Source: Halorussus amylolyticus (lineage in GTDB: Archaea > Halobacteriota > Halobacteria > Halobacteriales > Haladaptataceae). From it: a DNA stretch of 64,000 nt. Below the pieces are notes generated by a model. That model was given only the letters and a program-made list of their open reading frames with translations. It made no database searches and was not told the origin of the DNA. A program made the translations under genes and the position numbers. Each line of letters begins with the position of its first letter. Within the stretch, counting starts at the first letter, position 1. Below are positions 16,139 through 24,006 of the stretch, piece after piece. Location: assembly GCF_004143485.2 (NCBI RefSeq), contig NZ_ML974131.1, positions 397,749 to 461,748 of the forward strand. The letters run 5' to 3'.

Positions 16139-16669
16139 ATGGGCGACTCTCGCGGTATCGAGGTTGGCGAGACGGCGCCGGACGTGGGTGCGCCGCTGGT
16201 CCACCCCGACGGCGAGGTGACCGAGACGAAGCTCTCGGAACTGTTCGAGGAGACGCCGGTGTTGCTCTCGTTCTACACCAACGACTTCACTCCCGACTGC
16301 ATCGAGGAGTGGTGTTCGTTTCGAGACTACGATTGGTTCGCCAGCGGCGACCAGGTCCAAGTCGTCGGCGTCAGTCGGTCGCGGGCGTACACGCACAGGA
16401 AATTCATCGACTACCTCGATTTAGGGTTCCCCCTCTACGCCGACCGCGACCTCGACATCTCCGACGCCTTCGGCGTGACTTACCGGGTGTTCAAGGTCGC
16501 GGCCCGGTCGCGCCGGTCGTGTTTCCTCCTCGATTCGGACGGCAGGGTTCGGTACAAGTGGGTGGGCGAACACCCGCTCGACCCAACTCGCGACACCCCG
16601 CCGGTCAGCGAGATTCACGAGGCCATCACCGACGAGTTCGGTGAGGAACACGAGACGTTCGGGTTGTAA
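16139..16669 (+). CDS. Peroxiredoxin (AhpC/TSA/redoxin family)
   Basis: A 176-residue thioredoxin-fold protein starting at ATG 16139. VGETAPDVGAPLVHPDGEV is the family head, and VLLSFYTNDFTPDCIEEWCSFRDY contains the peroxidatic cysteine region. VVGVSRSRAYTHRKFIDYLDLGFPLYADRD follows, with the conserved fold continuing to a C-terminal helix. It would reduce peroxides with electrons from thioredoxin-like proteins, several of which are encoded in this window. An ATG at 16124 adds five residues and is less likely. Confidence 0.87.
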   Translation: MGDSRGIEVGETAPDVGAPLVHPDGEVTETKLSELFEETPVLLSFYTNDFTPDCIEEWCSFRDYDWFASGDQVQVVGVSRSRAYTHRKFIDYLDLGFPLYADRDLDISDAFGVTYRVFKVAARSRRSCFLLDSDGRVRYKWVGEHPLDPTRDTPPVSEIHEAITDEFGEEHETFGL

Positions 16670-16716
16670 TGGATAACTGTCTTACTGTCCGGTAGAATCG
16701 TGGTTCTCGAACACAG

Positions 16717-16848
16717 ATGTCCGATGCTTCTGACCGTGAGCCGAGCGCCCATCGGTCCCACAAAGCTCCGAAATCCGTTCGTAAACTCCTCGAACGACTC
16801 GGATTCAAGCCGCCTCGGGACTCACCGGACCGCTCTCGTAACGAGTAG
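16717..16848 (+). CDS. Small basic protein, unknown
   Basis: A 43-residue frame (MSDASDREPSAHRSHKAPKSVRKLLERLGFKPP...). It is hydrophilic, with a predicted helix VRKLLERLGF. It ends 5 bp before the stop of the convergent lipoate-ligase-family gene. No family is recognised; codon use resembles the neighbours, but such a short frame could be chance. Confidence 0.35.
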   Translation: MSDASDREPSAHRSHKAPKSVRKLLERLGFKPPRDSPDRSRNE

Positions 16849-16853
16849 TCGCC

Positions 16854-17669
16854 TCACTCCGTCGGGTCCTCGCGGTCCCGAACCCACGACTCGCTCGCGA
16901 ACTTCGTCTCCGCTCGGTCGCGGGCGCGTTCGAGTTCGTCGTCGGTCCACGACCCCTCCTCGGCGTCGGCCCACTCGCGGAGGGCTTCCTCGACGGCTTC
17001 GACGGCCTTCTCACGGCTCACCCCCGCTTGCTCTCGCATCGTCGTCACGCGCTCGCGGAACTCCGCTGGCGTGGTGTCGGGGGCCGAGAAGGTCCCGAGA
17101 TGCCGGTCGGCGTTCAGGTCGAACTTCAGCGACCCGTGCTGAATGATAGCGTCCTTCCGGCGGTACTGGGCGTTCCCGCTGATTTTCCGCGCCTCGTCGC
17201 CAGCGACCACGTCGTGGGCGGGGTGGAGTTCCCGCAGGTAACACGCTGGCTGGTGGATAGCGGGAAGTTTCTCGCCGGTGAATCGGGCATCGATACCGAG
17301 TCGCTCGAAGGCGTCGAAGATGGGTTCGCAGAGCAGTTCGTAGGTGTCCATCAGGTCGCCCGGCAGTTCGTTGGCGGGCGCGACGATGGAGTAGGAGATG
17401 TCGGCGTATCGGTCGTGGTAGATGCCGCCGCCACCGGTCGGCCGCCGGGTGACGGAGATTCCCTCGCGGTCGCAGAACTCCCACGCGACCGTTTCGGGGT
17501 CCTGACGGTAGCCGAGCGAGAGCGTGCTCGGGTCCCACTGGTACACTCGCACGGTTCGCGGACCGCCGTCGGCCGCGGTTTCGGCGGCGATTTCGTCGAG
17601 CGCCATGTTCAGGGGACCGTCCCACGACTCCTCGCGGATAAGCCGCCACTCGCGGTCGGACAGCGCCAT
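16854..17669 (-). CDS. Lipoate-protein ligase A family (biotin/lipoate transferase fold)
   Basis: A 271-residue protein from ATG 17669 (MALSDREWRLIREESWDGPLNMALDEIA). Motifs are LSLGYRQDPE, the family RRPTGGGGIYHD loop that binds lipoyl-AMP, the conserved lysine region ARKISGNAQYR and the following GSLKFDL. It attaches lipoate or octanoate to E2 or GcvH proteins. A frame reaching 17750 adds a head of doubtful value. The start lies about 85 bp from an iron-box-like palindrome at 17758-17773 that is shared with a divergent small ORF. Confidence 0.9.
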   Translation of the reverse strand: MALSDREWRLIREESWDGPLNMALDEIAAETAADGGPRTVRVYQWDPSTLSLGYRQDPETVAWEFCDREGISVTRRPTGGGGIYHDRYADISYSIVAPANELPGDLMDTYELLCEPIFDAFERLGIDARFTGEKLPAIHQPACYLRELHPAHDVVAGDEARKISGNAQYRRKDAIIQHGSLKFDLNADRHLGTFSAPDTTPAEFRERVTTMREQAGVSREKAVEAVEEALREWADAEEGSWTDDELERARDRAETKFASESWVRDREDPTE

Positions 17670-17757
17670 ACCGGGGGTTCGCGCGAGGAGGACTTGTGGA
17701 TTGCGAATGGCTGTCTCCGAATCCGACGCCCCGAAATCGAGCGCAAGCATTAAGTGT

Positions 17758-17773
17758 TTTAGGCGTGCCTAAA
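17758..17773. promoter_or_regulatory. DtxR/IdeR-type palindrome (iron-box-like)
   Basis: TTTAGGCGTGCCTAAA is a perfect 7-bp palindrome with a 2-bp centre, resembling the TTAGG...CCTAA operators of DtxR/SirR-type metal regulators known in haloarchaea. It lies between the divergent lipoate-ligase-family gene and a small ORF, so it may control either. Binding by such a regulator is inferred from the pattern. Confidence 0.6.
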
Positions 17774-17778
17774 CAACC

Positions 17779-17895
17779 ATGAATCCGAAGCGACTCGGAG
17801 ACAAGCGCGCCAAGCGAACTCGGACGTGGGCGTACGTGTGCGCCAGCCTGTTCGGTCGGAACCGGACGAACGAACCCTCGAACGACGACGCGTAG
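17779..17895 (+). CDS. Small basic protein, unknown
   Basis: A 38-residue frame (MNPKRLGDKRAKRTRTWAYVCASLFGRNR...). It starts 5 bp after the iron-box-like palindrome. The N-terminal half is strongly basic with one Cys; the tail is acidic. The position next to the operator makes a real gene possible, but the function is unknown and the frame may be spurious. Confidence 0.4.
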   Translation: MNPKRLGDKRAKRTRTWAYVCASLFGRNRTNEPSNDDA

Positions 17896-17979
17896 CGACG
17901 AACGCGCCCGATTTTCCCGAAAGTATTACGCCGGTAGTGAGACAAGCGAACGTCGGACGAGACGCCGTCCTGAACCACC

Positions 17980-18684
17980 ATGGAATTCGAACTCACTCAC
18001 AGACCCTCGTACGCCCACCTCGTGGTCGAACTCACCGCCGGAGAAACTATCATGGCCGAACCCGGAGCGATGGTTAGCCATACGCCGTCGATAGCAATCG
18101 AGACGACTTCGAGCCGTGACGGCATCCTGAGTTCCGCCAAGTCGATGCTCGGCGGCGAGTCGATGTTCGCCAACGAATTTACCGCCGAGAGCGAACTCGG
18201 AACGGTGACGCTCTCGCCGCCAACGCCCGGGGACATCACCCACTTCGAACTCGACGGCGACACCCTGTACGCAGTCGACGGCGCGTATCTCGCCTCGGAC
18301 CCGGAAATCGACATCGACTCGGAGTTCGGCGGACTCAAGTCGATGCTGGCGGGCGCGAGCATCACGCCGCTCGCGCTCAAGGGAACCGGGAACGTCTTCG
18401 TCGAAGCGTTCGGCGGCATCGAAACCGTCGACCTCGACCACGGGGAGTCGTACGTCGTAGACAACGAACACGTCGTCGCGTGGGAGGGGTCGGTCGAGTT
18501 CGACGCTCGGCGGGTCGGCGGGCTGAAATCCACGCTCCTCAGTGGCGAGGGCCTCGTCATGGAGTTCACCGGACCCGGACGGGTGTGGTACCAGACTCGC
18601 GGTATCGACACCTTCGCCGACGCCATCGCGAGAGCGATACCCGGAAACGGCGACGACGGGTCGGCGGACGCAGACCTGTTCTGA
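17980..18684 (+). CDS. AIM24 family protein (TIGR00266)
   Basis: A 234-residue protein of beta-rich AIM24 fold: ELTAGETIMAEPGAMVSHTP is the family head, then GLKSMLAGASITPLALKGTGNVFVEAFGGIE, and a C-terminal GLVMEFTGPGRVWYQTR. These proteins are widespread; the mitochondrial homologue influences inner-membrane organisation, but the microbial function is unproven. There is no signal peptide. Followed by a PEBP gene in the same direction 82 bp on. Confidence 0.9.
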   Translation: MEFELTHRPSYAHLVVELTAGETIMAEPGAMVSHTPSIAIETTSSRDGILSSAKSMLGGESMFANEFTAESELGTVTLSPPTPGDITHFELDGDTLYAVDGAYLASDPEIDIDSEFGGLKSMLAGASITPLALKGTGNVFVEAFGGIETVDLDHGESYVVDNEHVVAWEGSVEFDARRVGGLKSTLLSGEGLVMEFTGPGRVWYQTRGIDTFADAIARAIPGNGDDGSADADLF

Positions 18685-18766
18685 ACGCCGCGACTGTTCC
18701 GGACTTCGAAATTGACAGCCACCACGGCTATCACTTCTCGCGCCGTCTCCCCGACGAGGGAGTCCC

Positions 18767-19237
18767 ATGTCCGAACTCTCCTTCCGAACCTCGGCGTTCA
18801 CTCACGGCGAGTCGATTCCCGAGGCGTACACCTGCGAAGGCGACGACCGCTCGCCCGAACTCACCGTCGGCGACGTGCCCGACGACGCGGCGGCGCTCGC
18901 GGTGGTCGTAGACGACCCCGACGCGCCCGGTGGGACGTTCACCCACTGGCTCCTCTGGAACGTGCCGCCAGACACCGTCGAAATCTCGGAGGACGTACCC
19001 CAATCGGAGGCGGTTCCGGACCTCGACGGCGCGAGACAGGGCGAAAACGACTTCGGCGAACTCGGGTACCGCGGGCCGTGTCCACCGGAGGGCGACACTC
19101 ACGAGTACCGATTCACGCTGTACGTGCTCGACGAGGAACTGGGTGTCGAGGCGGGGGCGCTCCGACCGGAAGTACAGGGCGCGCTCGACGCGACGACTCG
19201 CGACTCGACGCAGTTCACCGGAACCTTCGGTCGGTGA
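18767..19237 (+). CDS. YbhB/YbcL family (PEBP, Raf-kinase-inhibitor-like) protein
   Basis: A 156-residue protein: IPEAYTCEGDDRSPELTV, then VVVDDPDAPGGTFTHWLLWNVPPDT, the GYRGPCPPEGDTHEYRFTLYVLD signature and a C-terminal TGTFGR. PEBP proteins bind anions or phospholipid-like ligands in a small pocket containing the DPDAP and GPCPP segments. The physiological role in archaea is unknown. It is in the same direction as the AIM24 gene. Confidence 0.93.
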   Translation: MSELSFRTSAFTHGESIPEAYTCEGDDRSPELTVGDVPDDAAALAVVVDDPDAPGGTFTHWLLWNVPPDTVEISEDVPQSEAVPDLDGARQGENDFGELGYRGPCPPEGDTHEYRFTLYVLDEELGVEAGALRPEVQGALDATTRDSTQFTGTFGR

Positions 19238-19540
19238 CACACCGGTCCCTCGAAACGGCTCGTTGAAGCCCGACGGCCGAACCGCCGTTCTGTTCCTGCA
19301 CCCCGAAAACGACGATTTCGAAGGGCTACGCCTTTCTCAGATTGGTGGAGAGAGTCGGGCGGTTCTCCCGCCAAACCGAATTTGCTATCGCGTTATTTCA
19401 TTTATACGTCGGGCGGGTGGTGACTCGAAACGCGACGCACACAGCGAGACGACCGCGGTTCGGGACGATTCGGGTCCGCTTTCGCAAGAACCGACGCCGA
19501 CGCGCGGGGCTTTTACCCGCCGGGCGTCTACTCGCGGGTA
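19238..19540. other. Intergenic stretch before rio2
   Basis: There is no convincing gene in these 303 bp. An AT-rich patch (around 19388-19412, containing TTATTTCATTTATACG) could hold a distal promoter. The rest is GC-rich and includes CCGCGGTTCGGGACGATTCG-like imperfect repeats near 19455-19480. Nothing else is evident. Confidence 0.4.
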
Positions 19541-20455
19541 ATGGTCCAGAACGTCGCGGGCATGCTCGCGGAGTTAGAGCCCGAGGACTTCCACCTGCTG
19601 TCGGGCATCGAGCAGGGGATGCGGTTTTCGGAGTGGGTCGCCCGCGAGAAGATTCCGGAGTTCTCGCGGCTCACGCCCGAGAACGTCGCGTATCGGCTCG
19701 ACAGGTGTCTCGCCCGCGACCTCGTCCAGCGCAAGACGATTCAGTACGAGGGCTACCAGCTCAAATTCGAGGGGTACGACGCGCTCGCGCTCCACACCTT
19801 CGCCGAGCGCGAGTCCGTCGAGGGGTTCGGCGCGCCGCTCGGCGTCGGCAAGGAGAGCGACGTGTACGAGGTCCAGTCCTACAAGCCGCTCGCGCTCAAG
19901 TACCACCGCGAGGGGTTCACCAACTTCCGCGAAGTGATGAAAGAGCGCGATTACACCTCCGACCGCGAACACGTCTCGTGGCTCTACACCGCGCGGAAGG
20001 CGGCCGAGCGCGAGTACGGCGCGCTCGAAGCGCTCTATCCCGACGTATCGGTCCCTCGGCCAATCGACCACAACCGCCACGCCATCGTGATGGAGAAGAT
20101 AGACGGCGTCGAGCTATCGCGAACGAGGTTGGAGGACGAGCAGGTGGTTCCGGTCCTCGACCTGATTCTCTCAGAGATGGCGACGGCCTACGACGAGGGG
20201 TTCGTCCACGCCGACATGAGCGAGTACAACGTCTTCGTCAGTAGCGAGGGCATCACCATCTTCGACTGGCCCCAAGCCACGCCGACCGACCACGAGAACG
20301 CCGCGGAGTTCCTCGAACGCGACGTGCGGAACGTGGCTCGATACTTCCACCGGAAGTACCCGCGACTCGTCGGCGACGTGGATGCCGCGGCGCTCGCGGC
20401 CGACATCGCGGACGGCGCGTTCGAGACCGTCCGCGAGTACGTCTTAGAGGACTAA
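19541..20455 (+). CDS. rio2: Serine/threonine-protein kinase RIO2
   Basis: A 304-residue RIO-family atypical kinase needed for late small-subunit ribosome maturation. Residues 1-90 are the winged-helix RIO2-type N-terminal domain ([20 protein letters not shown]...). The glycine-rich ATP loop is [14 protein letters not shown], the catalytic lysine lies in [17 protein letters not shown] is the catalytic loop and IFDWPQA carries the metal-binding Asp. Its 3' end overlaps the minus-strand DUF1328 gene by 12 bp. Confidence 0.95.
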   Translation: MVQNVAGMLAELEPEDFHLLSGIEQGMRFSEWVAREKIPEFSRLTPENVAYRLDRCLARDLVQRKTIQYEGYQLKFEGYDALALHTFAERESVEGFGAPLGVGKESDVYEVQSYKPLALKYHREGFTNFREVMKERDYTSDREHVSWLYTARKAAEREYGALEALYPDVSVPRPIDHNRHAIVMEKIDGVELSRTRLEDEQVVPVLDLILSEMATAYDEGFVHADMSEYNVFVSSEGITIFDWPQATPTDHENAAEFLERDVRNVARYFHRKYPRLVGDVDAAALAADIADGAFETVREYVLED

Positions 20456-20596
20456 CGAGAGTACCGCCAAGACGAGGAACGCGATGACCAGCCACTTGGC
20501 GATGTCCATCGACAGCCCCGCGACACCGCCAGCCCCGAGTGCGCCCGCGATGATTGCGAGGACGAAGAACGCGATGGCGAGTTCGAGAATCGCCAT
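20444..20596 (-). CDS. DUF1328 family small membrane protein
   Basis: A 50-residue protein ([20 protein letters not shown] then a glycine-rich turn, then [22 protein letters not shown]) with two membrane helices. DUF1328 proteins (YtjA type) are small, widespread membrane proteins of unknown role. It is convergent with rio2, overlapping its last 12 bp, so the two transcripts can pair at their 3' ends. Confidence 0.9.
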   Translation of the reverse strand: MAILELAIAFFVLAIIAGALGAGGVAGLSMDIAKWLVIAFLVLAVLSLVL

Positions 20597-20950
20597 GCTA
20601 TCGGCCTCCGTTTCGTCGTCGATGTCGGTCGACCCTGTGCTGACAATGCGCTTGAGTGTGCGTCATACCTTTCGATAGGTGGAATACGTCCTTAGTTATC
20701 AGCTAGCTATATTTCGGAAACGGCCTGTTGGTCGATGGGAGCGTAGAAAACGGTTGCAACCGAAGACGAAGCCCTTAAAGCCGAACAACGAGAAATCTGG
20801 GTAACTCGCTGGCGGACGGGCACCAGCGGGCACCTGTCGGCCGCGTGCGCGCAGAACTGCGCGCACGCTGCCGACGGGACGGAATGTGGCCCGCGCAGTG
20901 CGTTCGCGCACCGCGCGGGCTGAACCACACAACGCCCGTGGTGATACACC
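20597..20950. other. Leader and promoter region of rpl15e
   Basis: This 354-bp gap lacks a gene. Its first part is upstream of the DUF1328 gene. It has an AT-rich segment near 20690-20710. Two hairpins lie directly before the L15e start: 20836-20875 (19-bp arms with one mismatch, AA loop) and 20889-20920 (14-bp arms with one mismatch, TTCG loop). They could regulate L15e expression. No promoter can be fixed by eye. Confidence 0.5.
20836..20920 (+). promoter_or_regulatory. Paired hairpins in the rpl15e leader
   Basis: Hairpin 1: GTCGGC then GCGTGCGCGCAG, loop AA, CTGCGCGCACGC then GCCGAC, with one C/T mismatch. Hairpin 2: GCCCGCGCAGTGCG, loop TTCG, CGCACCGCGCGGGC, with one A/C mismatch. They end 30 bp before ATG 20951, inside a likely leader. 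Ribosomal-protein mRNA leaders often carry autoregulatory structure, but binding by L15e is only a guess. Confidence 0.55.
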
Positions 20951-21541
20951 ATGGCAAAGAGCTTCTATTCGCACATCAAGGACGCGTGGAAGGACCCCGG
21001 CGACGGCGACCTCGCCGAACTCCAGTGGCAACGAAAGCAAGAGTGGCGCAAGCAAGGCGCTATCGAGCGCATCGAGCGCCCGACCCGCCTCGACAAGGCT
21101 CGCGAACTCGGCTACAAGGCCAAGCAGGGCGTCGTCGTAGCGCGAGCCAGCGTTCGCAAGGGGTCGGCCCGCAAGCAGCGCTTCAAGGCTGGCCGCCGGT
21201 CGAAGCGCACCGGCGTCAACCGAATCTACCGACGCAAGAACCTCCAGCGCATCGCCGAGGAGCGCACCAGCCGGAAGTACCGGAACCTCCGCGTGCTCAA
21301 CTCCTACTGGGTCGGCGAGGACGGGAGCCAGAAGTGGTTCGAAGTGATTCTGCTCGACCCCGAGCACCCGGCCATCCAGAACGACGACGACCTCGGCTGG
21401 ATTGCCGAACCCCAGCACAACGGTCGTGCGTTCCGCGGACTGACCAGCGCCGGACAGGACAACCGCGGTCTCCAGCAGAAGGGCAAGGGCACCGAGCACA
21501 ACCGCCCGAGCAACAACAGCGGTCAGGGTCGCGCGAAGTAG
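20951..21541 (+). CDS. rpl15e: Large-subunit ribosomal protein L15e
   Basis: A 196-residue archaeal/eukaryotic-type ribosomal protein. MAKSFYSHIKDAWKDPGDG is the haloarchaeal head, then RQEWRKQG-type basic stretch, ARASVRKGSARKQRFKAGRRSKRTGVNRIYRRKNLQ and the conserved RNLRVLNSYWVGEDGSQKWFEVILLDP. The C-terminus ends in a basic glycine/asparagine-rich tail. It is monocistronic, with structured sequence just upstream. Confidence 0.95.
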   Translation: MAKSFYSHIKDAWKDPGDGDLAELQWQRKQEWRKQGAIERIERPTRLDKARELGYKAKQGVVVARASVRKGSARKQRFKAGRRSKRTGVNRIYRRKNLQRIAEERTSRKYRNLRVLNSYWVGEDGSQKWFEVILLDPEHPAIQNDDDLGWIAEPQHNGRAFRGLTSAGQDNRGLQQKGKGTEHNRPSNNSGQGRAK

Positions 21542-21621
21542 ACTGGCGGCCGTTTCGAGCGCATCTTTTTACGAAATGACGGTCCGATAGCCGCGGCCGA
21601 ACGTCGCTTTCGGACCTTCGC

Positions 21622-22446
21622 TCACAGGGCAGTCAGCGCGACGGCCCCACCCACGAGTATCAGTCCGACTCCGAACAGCGCTCGTTTGAGCGCTTCGGCG
21701 CGGAGTCGTTCGCTTTTCTCTTCGAGACGTCCGACGACGACCCGTAGCGGCGTCTCGTCGGTCCCTCGGAGAGCGTATCCGTCGGCCGTCTCGACCAGTT
21801 CTCCCCGGACCAGCAGTTCGTCGCCGTCGCGTATCACCGTCGCCTGATACCGGTCCGGAGTCATGGTTTTCCGTCCGGCACTCACGGTGAACTCCCAATC
21901 AGACAGCATTCCGTCGTCGCCCGTCACGCCCAATCGTTCGAGGAGTCTGTTCAACGGGTCGAGTTCTCCGAGCGGAACGCTCTTTTCGGGGTCGCCGAGA
22001 TACAGATTCGGCGAATCGAAGGGGTCGTCGGTTTCGTCTCCGGTCTCGGCGTCGGTGAGCCACTCGCCGTCCACTTCGACGTGTTCCCAATCCTGCTCGA
22101 CCGTGAAGTCGCCGACCGATAGCCCGCTTTCGACGGTCTTCCAACGGGTCCCACTTCGGTCACCGCCCGTGTTTACTTTGCGCCGGACCCGCCACGCCCA
22201 GAGTGCCGCCGGGTCGTCGGTCTCGTCGGCCGGTTCGGGCGGGGGTCGCTCCGGAACCGCGGGGTCCGTAACCGAAACCGGGCCGCGGAGGGTCGTCTCC
22301 TCACCGGGTGCGTCTATTCCCTCGGAATCGGTCATGATGTCGGTAATCGTCTTGTACCTGCCGTACGGCTTGCGCGCACCGACCACGGTTCCGATTCCGA
22401 ACAGGGCGACCAGACCTGCGATGACGAGCGGGTCAACCTCGACCAT
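21622..22446 (-). CDS. Membrane-anchored protein with GIDE-like fold (putative)
   Basis: A 274-residue protein from ATG 22446 (MVEVDPLVIAGLVALFGIGTVV). It has an N-terminal membrane helix, a long soluble middle, and a C-terminal helix LFGVGLILVGGAVALTAL. In the middle, ALWAWRVRRKVNTGGDRSG then WKTVESGLSVGDFTVEQDWEHV resembles GIDE-type domains (substrate-free relatives of a ubiquitin-ligase membrane protein). I am not certain of that family. It is a haloarchaeal-type accessory gene of unknown role. Confidence 0.5.
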   Translation of the reverse strand: MVEVDPLVIAGLVALFGIGTVVGARKPYGRYKTITDIMTDSEGIDAPGEETTLRGPVSVTDPAVPERPPPEPADETDDPAALWAWRVRRKVNTGGDRSGTRWKTVESGLSVGDFTVEQDWEHVEVDGEWLTDAETGDETDDPFDSPNLYLGDPEKSVPLGELDPLNRLLERLGVTGDDGMLSDWEFTVSAGRKTMTPDRYQATVIRDGDELLVRGELVETADGYALRGTDETPLRVVVGRLEEKSERLRAEALKRALFGVGLILVGGAVALTAL

Positions 22447-22566
22447 GCTCGGCAGTTCGTTCCCAGTTAATATAAATCTGAACCGCCAGTACAGCAAAGG
22501 ACTGCCCGCGACCGTGGGCGGTCGTCGCGGTCGAAAATCGGATTCGACTTGACCGGATTTGACGGA

Positions 22567-22923
22567 CTACACGATGTCGGGCGAGAAGGGGTACGCCCAC
22601 GACTCCGAACCGATGGCCTTGACCGTCGCCCACAGGCAGAACGCGAAGTCCGCGAAGAACAGGCCCATAATGAGGAACCCGGTCATGACTCCGATGAGGT
22701 CGGAGTTTATGGTGAAGAAGACCGCACCGAGGGCTACCACGCTAATCAGGAAGAACAGTTGCCAGTTCAGCGCGTGGCGGGCGTTCGACTTCGAGAATCC
22801 GCCGTCCGAGAGGAGGTACATGATTCCCGCGCCGAAGATGCCGAAGAGGAATGCTAACGGGTGGACCACAATTCCGGCGAGCGTTCGCTGGTGCGAGTCG
22901 GGGGCTGTCGTAGCGGTGGACAT
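22567..22923 (-). CDS. DUF4870 domain membrane protein
   Basis: A 118-residue membrane protein: HPLAFLFGIFGAGIMYLLSDGGFSKSNARHALNWQLFFLISVVALG is the DUF4870 signature (the NARHALNWQ stretch is typical), followed by two further helices (GVMTGFLIMGLFFADFAFCLWATVKAI). Function is not established. The gene has an AT-rich upstream stretch (about 22924-22985). Confidence 0.88.
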   Translation of the reverse strand: MSTATTAPDSHQRTLAGIVVHPLAFLFGIFGAGIMYLLSDGGFSKSNARHALNWQLFFLISVVALGAVFFTINSDLIGVMTGFLIMGLFFADFAFCLWATVKAIGSESWAYPFSPDIV

Positions 22924-23045
22924 ATTCGAATAGAACGTTCGACGCGCTGCATTATGAATTTTTATCCGATGTTCATCATTGGTATTAAATAGCTCCGGCT
23001 GGTCTCACGCCGCGCCTCGATAAAAAAGCGATTCGTTCGGTCCGA

Positions 23046-23747
23046 CTACAGGGTCGCCGAAACCGAGAACGTCTTGCAGAGACCGCACGTGCGGCCGTAG
23101 TCCCAACCGTTGCTGGGCGACCAGTCGGTGTCGCAGAGGTTGCGACCGAGGCAGCCGGTGACGCTGCCGCCGACTTCCAGGCCGACAGGGTTGAGCGAGG
23201 GGTTGAACGTGAGACAGCCTTCGAGTTCGACCGGGATGCCCTTGATGGTACCCTTCCCGTCGATGCACACCTCTGACTCGCTGTAGGTGAATCCGGCACC
23301 TGCAATCGACAGGCACGCGTCGTCCACGCACACGGAGATGTCCGCACTGACTTCGGTGAGGCCGAACGTCGCCGACACCTTGATGAAGAGGTCCGAGCCG
23401 CCGATTACGGGCACGACGTCCGGAATCGTACCGAGACGAATCTTCTGGCTGAGCGTGGTGGCCTGTGCGCTAACTTCGTCGTTTCCCTCGGCGTGGAACG
23501 GCTGAGCGTTCTTGTGCGGGCCGACGTACACTCGGGTATCGACGTGGGAGTCGGGAGAGTCGGCGGTGACCTCCCAGTTCTCGGCGTCGAACACGGACGC
23601 GTCGGACTCCTTGAACCTAGAGTTCGCAGCCGCGAGACCGGGCATACCGAGCGCAGCGACTCCGGTCGCACCGGTGCTGAGGACTCGTCGTCGGGAGAAC
23701 GAGCTGTCGTTGGACTGTTCGTCTTCGTTGGTCTGTTTTTCTCGCAT
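23046..23747 (-). CDS. Tat-exported cysteine-rich protein (unknown)
   Basis: A 233-residue protein. The N-terminus FSRRRVLSTGATGVAALGMPG is a Tat signal without a lipobox Cys, so it is probably secreted. Residues about 45-130 are hydrophilic with few features. The last ~95 residues hold eight cysteines in a spaced pattern (CVDDAC, VCIDG, EGCLTF, GCLGRNLC, TCGLC) and end in SVSATL. Such a C-terminal disulfide-rich domain after a Tat signal recalls haloarchaeal halocin-type precursors, but the residues do not match halocin C8 as I remember it. The gene borders an AT-rich island, a sign of transfer. No immunity or transporter gene is adjacent. Confidence 0.6.
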   Translation of the reverse strand: MREKQTNEDEQSNDSSFSRRRVLSTGATGVAALGMPGLAAANSRFKESDASVFDAENWEVTADSPDSHVDTRVYVGPHKNAQPFHAEGNDEVSAQATTLSQKIRLGTIPDVVPVIGGSDLFIKVSATFGLTEVSADISVCVDDACLSIAGAGFTYSESEVCIDGKGTIKGIPVELEGCLTFNPSLNPVGLEVGGSVTGCLGRNLCDTDWSPSNGWDYGRTCGLCKTFSVSATL

Positions 23748-24006
23748 GCATTTTCTGCAATGAATTAAAGAGTAATATAATTATGGATTAGAAGAAGATA
23801 TAAAAAATTATATAGTAGAAATAAAATAATACAGCAAATAATATTGCTTTTATTTGTCTATTATTGGCTGTGAGCGTCGAGAGGCACGGACGTCCTGTTT
23901 CCGGAGCGTGGACGTTCCGTTCGACCTCTGTTTGTGAGTTCGGAGTCGCGAAACTACGGTCGGGCCAGTCCGCGGATTTATACCCGAAACCGCCCAACTG
24001 TCGGGT
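23748..24006. other. AT-rich island upstream of the secreted protein
   Basis: About 23760-23870 is strongly AT-rich (runs such as ATATAAAAAATTATATAG) in an otherwise GC-rich genome. It holds the promoter of the minus-strand Tat protein and may mark a foreign insertion. No gene is seen. Confidence 0.6.

Noticed and set aside
20696-20712. A possible extra repeat tail (CAGCTAGCTATATTTC)
   Set aside because: Only GCTAGCTA is shared; the CCCGGTA part is missing, so it is not counted as a family member.
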